Positions 1 through 6,049 of a stretch of DNA of 7,452 nucleotides are shown here, in pieces. Source of the DNA: Spirochaetaceae bacterium (lineage in GTDB: Bacteria; Spirochaetota; Spirochaetia; Treponematales; Breznakiellaceae); the NCBI GenBank assembly GCA_031273985.1, contig JAISQV010000191.1, positions 1 to 7,452 of the forward strand, given 5' to 3'. Both the position numbers and the translations under genes were made by a program. Below the pieces are notes generated by a model. The model saw only the letters and a list, made by a program, of their open reading frames with translations. It made no database searches and was not told where the DNA came from. Positions within the stretch are counted from its first letter, which is position 1. Every line of letters starts with the position of its first letter.

Positions 1-72
1 CATCTCCTGGGGGAATTGAACCCCCGTTGTCGGGATGAAAACCCGATGTCCTAACCACTAGACGAAGGAGAC
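1..72 (-). tRNA. tRNA-Glu (anticodon UUC)
   Basis: Read on the minus strand, this folds into a complete 72-nt cloverleaf. The 7-bp acceptor stem pairs GTCTCCT with AGGAGAT (first pair G-U). The D arm contains AGTGGTTAGGA. The anticodon stem TCGGG/CCCGA encloses the loop TTTTCAT, giving anticodon TTC, which reads GAA/GAG. The variable loop is 4 nt (CAAC). The T arm is GGGGG-TTCAATT-CCCCC and the discriminator base is G. The discriminator lies at the window edge, so whether CCA is encoded cannot be seen. The gene has its own candidate promoter and a strong hairpin just upstream (separate entries). Confidence 0.97.
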
Positions 73-77
73 TCACA

Positions 78-106
78 GGGTGTTTCACCGTTACGGTGAA
101 ACACCC
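78..106 (-). other. Perfect 13-bp leader hairpin upstream of tRNA-Glu
   Basis: GGGTGTTTCACCG (78-90) and CGGTGAAACACCC (94-106) are exact reverse complements separated by only TTA. The hairpin ends 5 nt before the mature tRNA 5' end. No T-run follows it on either strand, so it is not a typical intrinsic terminator. If the promoter at 117-145 is right, nearly the whole leader of the tRNA precursor is this hairpin. It could be a processing signal, a stability element or a transcription-modulating structure; the role is inferred, the structure is seen. Confidence 0.75.
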
Positions 107-116
107 GCTATTGGGG

Positions 117-145
117 AGCCTAGCAGAATCACCGGAAAAAGTCAA
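117..145 (-). promoter_or_regulatory. Candidate sigma-70 promoter for tRNA-Glu
   Basis: On the minus strand, TTGACT (145-140; 5/6 to the -35 consensus) lies 17 bases from TAGGCT (122-117; keeps the T, A and final T of the -10). A GC-rich stretch follows where transcription would begin, near 110, as is common for stable-RNA promoters. The -35 box overlaps the right arm and T-tract of the preceding gene's terminator. The -10 is weak, so the call is moderate. Confidence 0.45.
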
Positions 146-173
146 CGGCAATGATACCCGGCGCAGCCGTCAA
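136..173 (-). terminator. Intrinsic terminator after the alarmone synthetase gene
   Basis: Starting 20 nt past the stop codon, the minus strand has TTGACGGC (173-166), a 16-nt loop, then GCCGTTGA (149-142). These form an 8-bp stem with two G-U pairs, followed by CTTTTTCC. Stem plus five T residues fits a rho-independent terminator, though the loop is long and the T-run short. Confidence 0.55.
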
Positions 174-192
174 CAACAGCCGCCGGCGGGCG

Positions 193-1437
193 TTACATCT
201 TCAGCTTACCCAGCACCATGCGTTGAAACTGCTTCATGGCGCCGGAGCCCGGCGAGTCGGGCCACAGGGTCATGGCGGATTCGCAGTCCGCCAGAGCCTG
301 GGGAAAATCGCCCAGATGGTACCAGGCCTGGGCCCGGCGGAACAGGCAAAAGGACTGGTAGGGGTGTATGGTCAGGGAGAGGGTGAAGTCCTCAATCGCC
401 TCCTCGTACTGCCGCAGCACCACCCGGACTATGCCCCGGTAATAGGCGGCCTTGTAGGAATCCCTGTCCAGTTCCAGGGACATGGTAAAATCCTCAATGG
501 CCTCCCGGTATTGGGACTGGGCGAAGTAGGCCATGCCCCGGTGCTTGTAGATCAGCGGGGCGATGGAGGGGCCGGGATTCATGCCCAGCATCCGGGTGTA
601 GAGGGCGATGGCCTCCACAAAACGGTTGCCGTTGTGGGCGGAAAGCGCCGCCAGGAGCAGATCGTCAATGGATTTACCCTCCGTATCCAGGGGGGAGACC
701 AGCTCCGCCTCCAGGGGGCCGGGCGCTTCCGTCTCCCCGTCCATCAGGGCGGCGGTAGATTCCTCAATCTTCCGGTAAAAAGACTCCCGGCGTTTTTCCA
801 GCTCCCCGTTGAGCTGCCGCTGGTACGTGCGGATCTCCTGGAAAATGATGTCCGCCAGGGAAAGGCTGGCGTTTACTGCGGCAAGCTTACGCTTCATGGG
901 CTCGTCAAAGGGGGTAAATTCCGCTTTATAGACCAGCTCGTGCTCAACCTCCGCCCAGGCATCCTGCAGAATCGTGCGAATCTGCACCTCCGCCACCTCG
1001 CAGCCGGGATGCCCGTACTTTTCACACAACTCCCGGGGTATCTCTATCAGCAGGTGGGTAGATTGATAGCCGAATTCCTTGAAGGTTTGCCCCGCCCCCT
1101 TTCGTTCCACCTCAATTACCTCGAAGGAACGGCTTATTGTTTCTTCCACCAGATTCAACTCTTCGATAAAGGGGCACACGATCCGTATGCCGATAAGGTC
1201 GGTGATCGCCAGGGGATTAAGGAAGGTCGAATTTTGGCGGAGGAGCTTTACGTATTTTTTATAGTAACTGAAAAAATCTTTGGCCCTGGCCTTGACGGAA
1301 ACTCTGGAGGGCAAGGACTGCAGGACCTGCTCCATGCGGGCTTCCAGGTCCCTGGTTATCATATTCCGCGGGGCGGCGTACTTTTCGTACTCTATTTCCA
1401 GTTTGGCTCGATCGGGAAATAAACTGTCCTCGTTCAT
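193..1437 (-). CDS. RelA/SpoT-type (p)ppGpp synthetase domain protein with C-terminal TPR repeats
   Basis: Predicted cytosolic alarmone synthetase of 414 aa, transferring pyrophosphate from ATP to GDP/GTP. Numbering from the ATG start, the synthetase signatures appear in order. Residues 46-61 carry the basic R-x-K...S...KK stretch (R51, K53, S57). D80 sits in TDLIGIR. The nucleotide-stacking motif GYQSTH is at 123-128, EVQIRT at 150-155, and H166 in EHELVYK. These match the catalytic residues of Rel synthetase domains as I know them. There is no HD hydrolase, TGS or ACT domain, so the layout resembles a small alarmone synthetase. A helical linker (about 185-255) leads to roughly four TPR repeats (about 263-398), probably a protein-docking or sensing module. 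ATG at 1437 is preferred because GGAAGG lies 4 nt upstream. A TTG at 1452 would add five residues and has GAGGG 10 nt upstream, so it is not excluded. It lies downstream of flaA with a 167-base gap and is probably transcribed separately or by readthrough. Confidence 0.87.
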   Translation of the reverse strand: MNEDSLFPDRAKLEIEYEKYAAPRNMITRDLEARMEQVLQSLPSRVSVKARAKDFFSYYKKYVKLLRQNSTFLNPLAITDLIGIRIVCPFIEELNLVEETISRSFEVIEVERKGAGQTFKEFGYQSTHLLIEIPRELCEKYGHPGCEVAEVQIRTILQDAWAEVEHELVYKAEFTPFDEPMKRKLAAVNASLSLADIIFQEIRTYQRQLNGELEKRRESFYRKIEESTAALMDGETEAPGPLEAELVSPLDTEGKSIDDLLLAALSAHNGNRFVEAIALYTRMLGMNPGPSIAPLIYKHRGMAYFAQSQYREAIEDFTMSLELDRDSYKAAYYRGIVRVVLRQYEEAIEDFTLSLTIHPYQSFCLFRRAQAWYHLGDFPQALADCESAMTLWPDSPGSGAMKQFQRMVLGKLKM

Positions 1438-1535
1438 GCAGCCTTCCGCCAAAAAAAGGCCGCCCTCAAGCCAACCCTCGCCGGGGATGGATATTCGGAC
1501 AGCCTCCTGGTACCGGATCGCCTCCGGGTATTTTT

Positions 1536-1564
1536 ATTCTAGACCGAAGAGAGGCCCGGAACAA
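1536..1564 (-). promoter_or_regulatory. Possible promoter for the alarmone synthetase gene
   Basis: On the minus strand, TTGTTC (1564-1559; 3/6 to the -35) is 17 bases from TAGAAT (1541-1536; 5/6 to the -10), in the only AT-rich part of the flaA/synthetase gap. It would give a leader of about 90 nt. It overlaps the stem-loop following flaA. The -35 is poor, so this is tentative. Confidence 0.3.
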
Positions 1565-1578
1565 AGTCCGGGCTCTCT
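1548..1578 (-). terminator. Stem-loop downstream of flaA (possible terminator or 3' stabiliser)
   Basis: AGAGAGGCCCGGA (1548-1560) pairs with TCCGGGCTCTCT (1567-1578) to form a 12-bp GC-rich stem with one bulged G and a 6-nt loop, starting 26 nt after the flaA stop. No T-run follows on the minus strand (next bases TCGGTCTAG), so intrinsic termination is uncertain. It may instead protect the 3' end of an abundant structural mRNA. Confidence 0.5.
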
Positions 1579-1604
1579 CCAAAGGACCCGTCCGCCTTGA
1601 GCGC

Positions 1605-2642
1605 TTACTGCTGCTCCGCGGTGGGGGTAAATTCAGTCTCGGTGGCCCGCTTCTGGGTCTCCAGGTAGCGCATAACCTGATTCTGACCGAAACGCCGCAC
1701 CTCAAAGGCTTTCCGCTCATCTTCGCGGGTCTGGATAATCTGCCACAGACCCTCATCATCAATATCGCGGTCGGTGTCGAGCACGGCCTTATCGTAGATG
1801 ATCTTTACATCCTTGATATAACCGATAAAGTCTCCGCCGATTTGGGCGCCGTCCCGCTGAATCAGGAAACCGCCGAATTTGACAAAGGGTGTGGAAGCGG
1901 GATAGAGGGGATAGAGCCGGAGTTCCCGGTTCCTGACTTCCTGCACGTAGCCCGGATTGTCCCAGCGGAGTTCAGCCCAGCCGTCGTAGCGCAGATAACC
2001 CATGAAGATAACCCGCTCGGCCCCCTCGGAATCGATGATGATGGCCGACAGGGAGTGGGGGAAGTTGAGCCCGTACGCGTTTACCGCCACAGCCTTGACG
2101 GTGCCCACATTCTTGACAACGCCGTATCCGTCCTCAAAGCGGCTGGGCTGTCTGCGGTCCGGGCTATCAGGCCGGGTTACCCCGCCGTCATCGCCCACCT
2201 CGTCCCAGTCGTAGGCGGGAATCTCAAAGGGGGGAGTGATCCGCGCCCAGGAGTTAAAGGGCTCCACAGGGAAGTGTATCCTGATGCCCATGACGGTACC
2301 GTAGGCCCTGGAGGGCGCCTCCGCGGTGAAACTGTGCACCTGATTGGTAACCGTCCGGGAAGAAGATGCAAGGACCACGTCCCAGTTGGCGATAGCCAGG
2401 GAGGTCCTCATGACCTGCTTCTGCTCCGCGGTGTAACTGTTCCCGGCCACGCCGGAAAAATCCATCATGGTCTGGCGGTTCTGATTGGGCGCCTGATCAC
2501 CATCATTTGTTCCCTCGGGATTACCCGGATCGACATAGATATCGGCTGCAATCTTCGAAAAATCAATAAGAACGGCTTCCTCCGCCAATACCGTTCCCGC
2601 AACAAACAAAACAACAGCGACCAGAATGAACAACCTTTTCAT
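1605..2642 (-). CDS. flaA: FlaA, periplasmic flagellar filament outer-layer (sheath) protein
   Basis: Structural protein of the spirochaete periplasmic flagellum. FlaA forms the sheath around the FlaB core filament and affects filament stiffness and helical shape. The 345-aa length matches treponemal FlaA proteins (about 350 aa). A clear signal peptide is present: MKRLF, a hydrophobic core to about residue 18, and a cleavage site at VLA-EE after residue 20, consistent with Sec export to the periplasm. The mature chain has no cysteine and a family-like middle: the FPVEPFNSWARITPPFEIPAY stretch (124-144), a GYGVVKNVG segment (172-180), YGLNFPHSL (190-198), and the C-terminal FGGFLIQRDGAQI / FIGYIKDVKIIYDKAV (256-287). 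ATG at 2642 is supported by AAAGGAG at 2655-2649, 6 nt upstream. It has its own strong promoter (2693-2720), is preceded by a GerMN/amidase gene pair and followed by a stem-loop. Spirochaetes may carry more than one FlaA paralogue, so the paralogue number is not assigned. Confidence 0.95.
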   Translation of the reverse strand: MKRLFILVAVVLFVAGTVLAEEAVLIDFSKIAADIYVDPGNPEGTNDGDQAPNQNRQTMMDFSGVAGNSYTAEQKQVMRTSLAIANWDVVLASSSRTVTNQVHSFTAEAPSRAYGTVMGIRIHFPVEPFNSWARITPPFEIPAYDWDEVGDDGGVTRPDSPDRRQPSRFEDGYGVVKNVGTVKAVAVNAYGLNFPHSLSAIIIDSEGAERVIFMGYLRYDGWAELRWDNPGYVQEVRNRELRLYPLYPASTPFVKFGGFLIQRDGAQIGGDFIGYIKDVKIIYDKAVLDTDRDIDDEGLWQIIQTREDERKAFEVRRFGQNQVMRYLETQKRATETEFTPTAEQQ

Positions 2643-2692
2643 TCAAAGCTCCTTTGACTTGCACTATAAAGCTAAGAGTCCAGATAACTAGT

Positions 2693-2720
2693 AGTATACA
2701 AAACATCAAAGTATTGTCAA
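2693..2720 (-). promoter_or_regulatory. Sigma-70-type promoter of flaA
   Basis: On the minus strand, a perfect -35 TTGACA (2720-2715) is separated by 16 bases from TATACT (2698-2693; 5/6 to the -10). Transcription would start near 2686, giving a leader of about 43 nt that contains the AAAGGAG ribosome binding site. The surrounding region is AT-rich in contrast to the GC-rich genes. A housekeeping rather than sigma-28 flagellar promoter agrees with what is known for flaA in other spirochaetes. Confidence 0.8.
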
Positions 2721-2742
2721 TGACTTTTGTATTGTTGGCGCA

Positions 2743-2767
2743 GTTTTATCCATAAAACCGTAAAACC
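2743..2767. repeat. Palindrome and direct repeat upstream of the flaA promoter
   Basis: GTTTTAT-CC-ATAAAAC (2743-2758) is a perfect 7-bp inverted repeat ending 22 bases upstream of the flaA -35 box. TAAAACC occurs twice in tandem (2753-2759 and 2761-2767). The position would suit an activator site or an AT-rich UP-like element; it could also be part of the 3' end of the upstream operon. It is AT-rich and short, so chance is possible. Confidence 0.4.
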
Positions 2768-2781
2768 ATCGATAAAGCGTA

Positions 2782-3318
2782 TCATCCGGCGCCGGGCTCC
2801 CCGGAATCGGCCCTGAAGAGCGCGCGGAACCGTTCGTAGTAGGCCTCGTTTCCTTCAATAAAGAGGCGCACATCCTTCACGTAGCGGAAATTCCGCCGGA
2901 TTCCGGCGTGAAGGGTGTAGAGGCTGCGGAAACAGTCCCCGCCCTCCGCAGCGGGCAGCGCCGCTTCCGGGGAAAGGTTTACATAGACCACCCCGTCCCG
3001 GAAGAGAAGGGAATGCAGGGCCGTTTCCCTCGGAAAGAGGGGGGAGAGGGCGGGGGAGACCGGCCCCAGGAGGGACTCCTCCACGTAGCGCCGTATGCGG
3101 GCCTCCCTGGAATCGGCGCGGCGGAGCATCCGCTCCTCCACGATTTCAACATCCCTGCCGGGGGGGTAAAAGACGAAGGTATGGCGCAGGGAGTCCGCGA
3201 TCAGCCATTCGGCCAGGGCCGCCGCCGCGAGAATAATGAGGTAGATAACCCGCCGGTTGCGGGCGGCGGAAAAGAAGCGGCCCGCGCCGTTTAGCAGGGC
3301 GCCTATGAACCCGGTCAT
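2782..3318 (-). CDS. Membrane-anchored GerMN-domain protein
   Basis: A 178-aa protein with a basic cytoplasmic N-terminus (R20-R23), one membrane segment at about 24-42 (VIYLIILAAAALAEWLIA) and an exported remainder. Residues about 78-165 resemble a GerMN domain: an RRYVEESLLGP helix, then LLFRDGVVYVNLS (104-116), then a helix with the SLYTLHAGIRRNF stretch, and a final strand VKDVRLFIEGN (147-157). GerMN domains are small extracytoplasmic folds often encoded beside cell-wall hydrolases; their exact biochemical role is unsettled. The start codon overlaps the amidase stop (ATGA, 4 bases) with no good Shine-Dalgarno, implying translational coupling. This suggests it works with the amidase at the periplasmic peptidoglycan, perhaps as a regulator or anchor. 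A charged linker (about 53-80) separates membrane and domain. The GerMN call comes from pattern recognition and is not as secure as the amidase. Confidence 0.75.
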   Translation of the reverse strand: MTGFIGALLNGAGRFFSAARNRRVIYLIILAAAALAEWLIADSLRHTFVFYPPGRDVEIVEERMLRRADSREARIRRYVEESLLGPVSPALSPLFPRETALHSLLFRDGVVYVNLSPEAALPAAEGGDCFRSLYTLHAGIRRNFRYVKDVRLFIEGNEAYYERFRALFRADSGEPGAG

Positions 3319-4454
3319 GGATTAAGGATGAAGCCCCCCGAACCTTCAAAAGTGCCGATATAATCGGCTATTCCGTTATAGATCGCCTCGGTGAGGTTCC
3401 GCAAGGATGCGTCGGAGCTGAGGATCTGAGCGTCCGCCGCATTGGTAACAAAGCCCAGTTCCACGAGCACTGAGGGCATACGGGCGTTCCGTACCACAAA
3501 CCATTCCTCCGCCTTGATCCCCCTGGAGGGGATGGAGCGGCCCATCGCCTCGGCGATACGGTGGTTTATCGCCTGGGCTATCATGACGCTCTCCGTGGTG
3601 AATTCATCCTGCAGCATATCATTCCAGATGGGGATGATCTCCCGGTTGCCGGAGAAGGTGTCCCGGTCTATCAGGTCCCGGCGGTATTCGGGGCTGAGGT
3701 ACCAGACCTCGAAGCCCCTGGCGTTGCGGTTGAAGGACGCGTTGGCGTGGAGGGATATGTAGACAACGGCCTCGTTCTCCGCCAGGGGAACCGAATTGGC
3801 CAGAGCCACCCGGTCCTCCAGGCTGGGGTAAGTGTCCCCCTCCCTGGTGAGGAGGACGCGCTTGTCCGGGTAAGCCGCCGTGAGCAGGGCGTAGAGGATC
3901 CGCGCGGAGCGGAGGGTGATTTCCTTTTCCACGAGTTTCAGAGTCCCGCCGTCTATCTGGTGTTCCCCCAAAGCGCCGGGGTCCTTGCCTCCGTGTCCCG
4001 GATCTATGATGATCGCGGCGATGCGCATACGGCTCTGGTCGTCCTCTACCCGGCGGCGCAGGGCCTGTTCCAGGGCCTGCACGAAGGACGCGGGAAAACG
4101 GAGTACGCCGTCTTCCAGGTAGGGCGCCGGAAGGCTGAGAATATCCCGTGAATCCAGCAGGACCAGGGCCTCCCCGCCGGGGGCGGCGGTTTCAAAGGCC
4201 GCATAGTGGTTAGCCAGGGTAAAGACGCCGTTTGAAAAGAAGGGGTCCCAGCGGAGGCCGGCGGGGCTTCCGGCGGCGCCGAGGCGGGAGAGGGTTTCCT
4301 CGACGCTGAGACTACCCCCCGCTGCGGCCCCGCCGGGATTCTGGGCGGGGAGCGCTCCCCCCGTCATGAGGCCGATCAGGAGGAAAAGGGCCGGAATCCC
4401 CCGCTGCGCCCTCACCGGGGGGCGGCTCCGGCGATTCCCCCCGCCCCGGCGCAT
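3315..4454 (-). CDS. N-acetylmuramoyl-L-alanine amidase (Amidase_3 family), secreted
   Basis: Zinc-dependent peptidoglycan hydrolase cutting the bond between N-acetylmuramic acid and L-alanine of the stem peptide, acting in the periplasm. The 379-aa protein begins with a basic n-region (1-19), a hydrophobic stretch (20-34) and a probable cleavage site ALPA-QN after residue 37. Residues 38-145 form an N-terminal region with no recognised motif. The catalytic domain occupies about 146-366: IIIDPGHGGKDPGA (zinc ligand H154), VEKEITL (ligand E176), YISLHANA (ligand H236) and the MPSVLVELGFVTN stretch (catalytic E332). All Amidase_3 signatures are present. The start lies 43 bases inside the ATP-grasp gene, with only a weak GGTGG ahead of it. 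The stop overlaps the GerMN start. Its place next to flaA may reflect wall remodelling where periplasmic flagella are inserted or during cell separation; that link is inferred. Confidence 0.93.
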   Translation of the reverse strand: MRRGGGNRRSRPPVRAQRGIPALFLLIGLMTGGALPAQNPGGAAAGGSLSVEETLSRLGAAGSPAGLRWDPFFSNGVFTLANHYAAFETAAPGGEALVLLDSRDILSLPAPYLEDGVLRFPASFVQALEQALRRRVEDDQSRMRIAAIIIDPGHGGKDPGALGEHQIDGGTLKLVEKEITLRSARILYALLTAAYPDKRVLLTREGDTYPSLEDRVALANSVPLAENEAVVYISLHANASFNRNARGFEVWYLSPEYRRDLIDRDTFSGNREIIPIWNDMLQDEFTTESVMIAQAINHRIAEAMGRSIPSRGIKAEEWFVVRNARMPSVLVELGFVTNAADAQILSSDASLRNLTEAIYNGIADYIGTFEGSGGFILNP

Positions 4455-6049
4455 AAGGATTCCACCAGGTAGGCCGCCCCCTGGTAGCCGCCCCGGATCA
4501 GGGCCGCCCAGAAGCGGCGGCCCAGGAAGGGCTGCCCGGACACCGGGCGCCCGGCGGGCCAGGGTTTTTCCGGCAGGGGAAGCCCCGTAAGGGCGCGCAC
4601 CGCGTCGAGGCTTTCAGAGACGGAGCGGCCCGCCCAGTCCCGGAGGCCCGAAGCGCCCAGGGCGGGGAAGGGGATCAGGGAGAGAGTCCCGCCGCTTCCG
4701 GGGGAGGGGTCCGGGAGGGAGGCCAGGGAGGCGGCTATGGCGGGGCTTACCGCAAAGGCCGCCGGCGGCCAGGCCGGGGGCGGCCAGGCCGCGCCCGATT
4801 CGAGGAAGGCCCCGGTTTCAGGGTCCGGCGCTTCCAGGGCTATAAGGATCATCCGGGCGGCGTCTTCCGCGGCGTTTACAGCAGCCTCCCGCTCAGGGGC
4901 GGCGGCAAGGATGTTCCCGGCTTTGGAGACATTGTTCTCCGGGAAGGAAACCCTGGAGCCCGGCGCCGCCCGGAGGAAAATATCCTTCACATAGGGGGCC
5001 GCCGCCGCCGCCCGGAGGCCCAGAACGGCCCGCACCCTGCCGGGGATGGAGATGAAGGCCCGCTCAGCGCAGGTCCAGGAGCGCCGGGGAACGAGGCCGT
5101 CGGGCTTTTCGCCCAGGGCCGCCATGATGGCCCCCCGTATGACCTCCACGCCCGACGCGTAGGGGTAGGTCCAGCCGGACATATAGCCCCCGGAGAGCCG
5201 GGCGGCGATTTCCCCTATCATGGGCCCCTGGGGGGTCAGCTTGATGTCCCCCTTGGCGGCCCCGGCTGCGTCTCCCTCCAAAAGGCCCAGGGCGCGGGCC
5301 CCCTGGGTGAAGGTTTCGATGAGGGCGGACTCATCGGCGGCGGGGCGGCCTGCGGCAGGCATGGTGTGGCCCATTTCTATGAAGAAGGGGGGGAAGCATA
5401 TATGCCGGTCCGCAAGGCCGCAGATGGTGATTTCCCCGTGATAGACCAGGGCGTCCACCGAATATTCGGGGCCTTCCATGTAGGACTCCACAATGACGGC
5501 CCCGGAGCGGGAGAAAGCAAAGGCCTCCCCCCAGGCCGCGTCAAAGTCCGCCGGGGAATCGATGCGGCGGCAGCCCCTGGCCCCCATGTTATCCACGGGT
5601 TTTATGACCGCAGGGTAGCCCGAGGGCGGGGTGTAGCCGGGGCCGGGATACGCGCCGAGAACGGTGAATTCCGGGGAGGCCACGCCGGAATCCCTGAAGC
5701 GCCGCCGCATCCTGCCCTTGTCAGACGCGTTGAGGGCCGTCTCGTAGGGTATGCCGGGGAGGCCGAGACGTTCCGCCACCCAGGCCACGGAGGCGGAAAA
5801 GTCGGTGCCCGCCGTAATGATGCCGCCGAGTCGTCCCCCGGCCTGGAGGGAGCGGGCCAGGGCCTCTATGCCCTCTTTGTCCTTGAGGTCTATGGGCTCG
5901 AAGCGATCCGCCTTCCCGGCGTTGACCGCCCCCCTGTCCCCGTCAAGGGCTATGGTTTCGAGGCCCATTTCCCGCGCCACGGCAATGACCGGCCCCTGCA
6001 TGACCCCAGCGCCGAGGATGATGATCTGCCGGGCTTTTTTGCTAGACAT
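4412..6049 (-). CDS. ATP-grasp domain ligase with Ala/Pro-rich C-terminal extension
   Basis: Predicted ATP-dependent carboxylate-amine (or related) ligase forming an acyl-phosphate intermediate; substrate unknown. The 545-aa protein starts with a pre-ATP-grasp Rossmann-like domain: IIILGAGVMQGP (9-20), LETIALDGD (30-38), GGIITAGTDF (75-84). The ATP-grasp core follows: ASDKGRMRRRF (108-118), GYPAVIKPVDNMGARG (144-159, ATP-binding K150), AVIVESYMEGPEYSVD (184-199), and metal-binding GDIKL (D268) with GEIAARLSGG (E280, 279-288). The usual Asn two residues after the Glu is Ala, as also in PurK-type enzymes (E-x-A-P-R). After about 400 comes a roughly 145-aa tail with a low-complexity AAWPPPAWPPAAF stretch (420-432) and a more ordered end (460-535) I do not recognise. 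ATG at 6049 has AAGGAGG 6 nt upstream and overlaps the preceding stop by 8 bases (ATGTCTAG). Co-transcription with the methyltransferase gene suggests a role in making or decorating a surface sugar or peptide; this is inference. Confidence 0.85.
   Translation of the reverse strand: MSSKKARQIIILGAGVMQGPVIAVAREMGLETIALDGDRGAVNAGKADRFEPIDLKDKEGIEALARSLQAGGRLGGIITAGTDFSASVAWVAERLGLPGIPYETALNASDKGRMRRRFRDSGVASPEFTVLGAYPGPGYTPPSGYPAVIKPVDNMGARGCRRIDSPADFDAAWGEAFAFSRSGAVIVESYMEGPEYSVDALVYHGEITICGLADRHICFPPFFIEMGHTMPAAGRPAADESALIETFTQGARALGLLEGDAAGAAKGDIKLTPQGPMIGEIAARLSGGYMSGWTYPYASGVEVIRGAIMAALGEKPDGLVPRRSWTCAERAFISIPGRVRAVLGLRAAAAAPYVKDIFLRAAPGSRVSFPENNVSKAGNILAAAPEREAAVNAAEDAARMILIALEAPDPETGAFLESGAAWPPPAWPPAAFAVSPAIAASLASLPDPSPGSGGTLSLIPFPALGASGLRDWAGRSVSESLDAVRALTGLPLPEKPWPAGRPVSGQPFLGRRFWAALIRGGYQGAAYLVESLCAGAGGIAGAAPR

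Noticed and set aside
151..1422. Long plus-strand open frame of 423 codons opposite the alarmone synthetase gene
   Set aside because: It is antisense to a gene with clear synthetase motifs and TPRs, its protein has no recognisable domain, and it arises from the codon bias of the opposite strand.
1453..1475. T-run on the minus strand (1457-1451) after a GC-rich segment as a terminator just ahead of the synthetase gene
   Set aside because: No convincing stem can be drawn next to the T-run, and it sits immediately before the start codon.
1511..1538. Plus-strand hairpin CCGGA-TCGCC-TCCGG followed by ATTTTTATT, like an intrinsic terminator
   Set aside because: No plus-strand gene precedes it, and on the minus strand, where all genes lie, the orientation puts the A/T tract on the wrong side.
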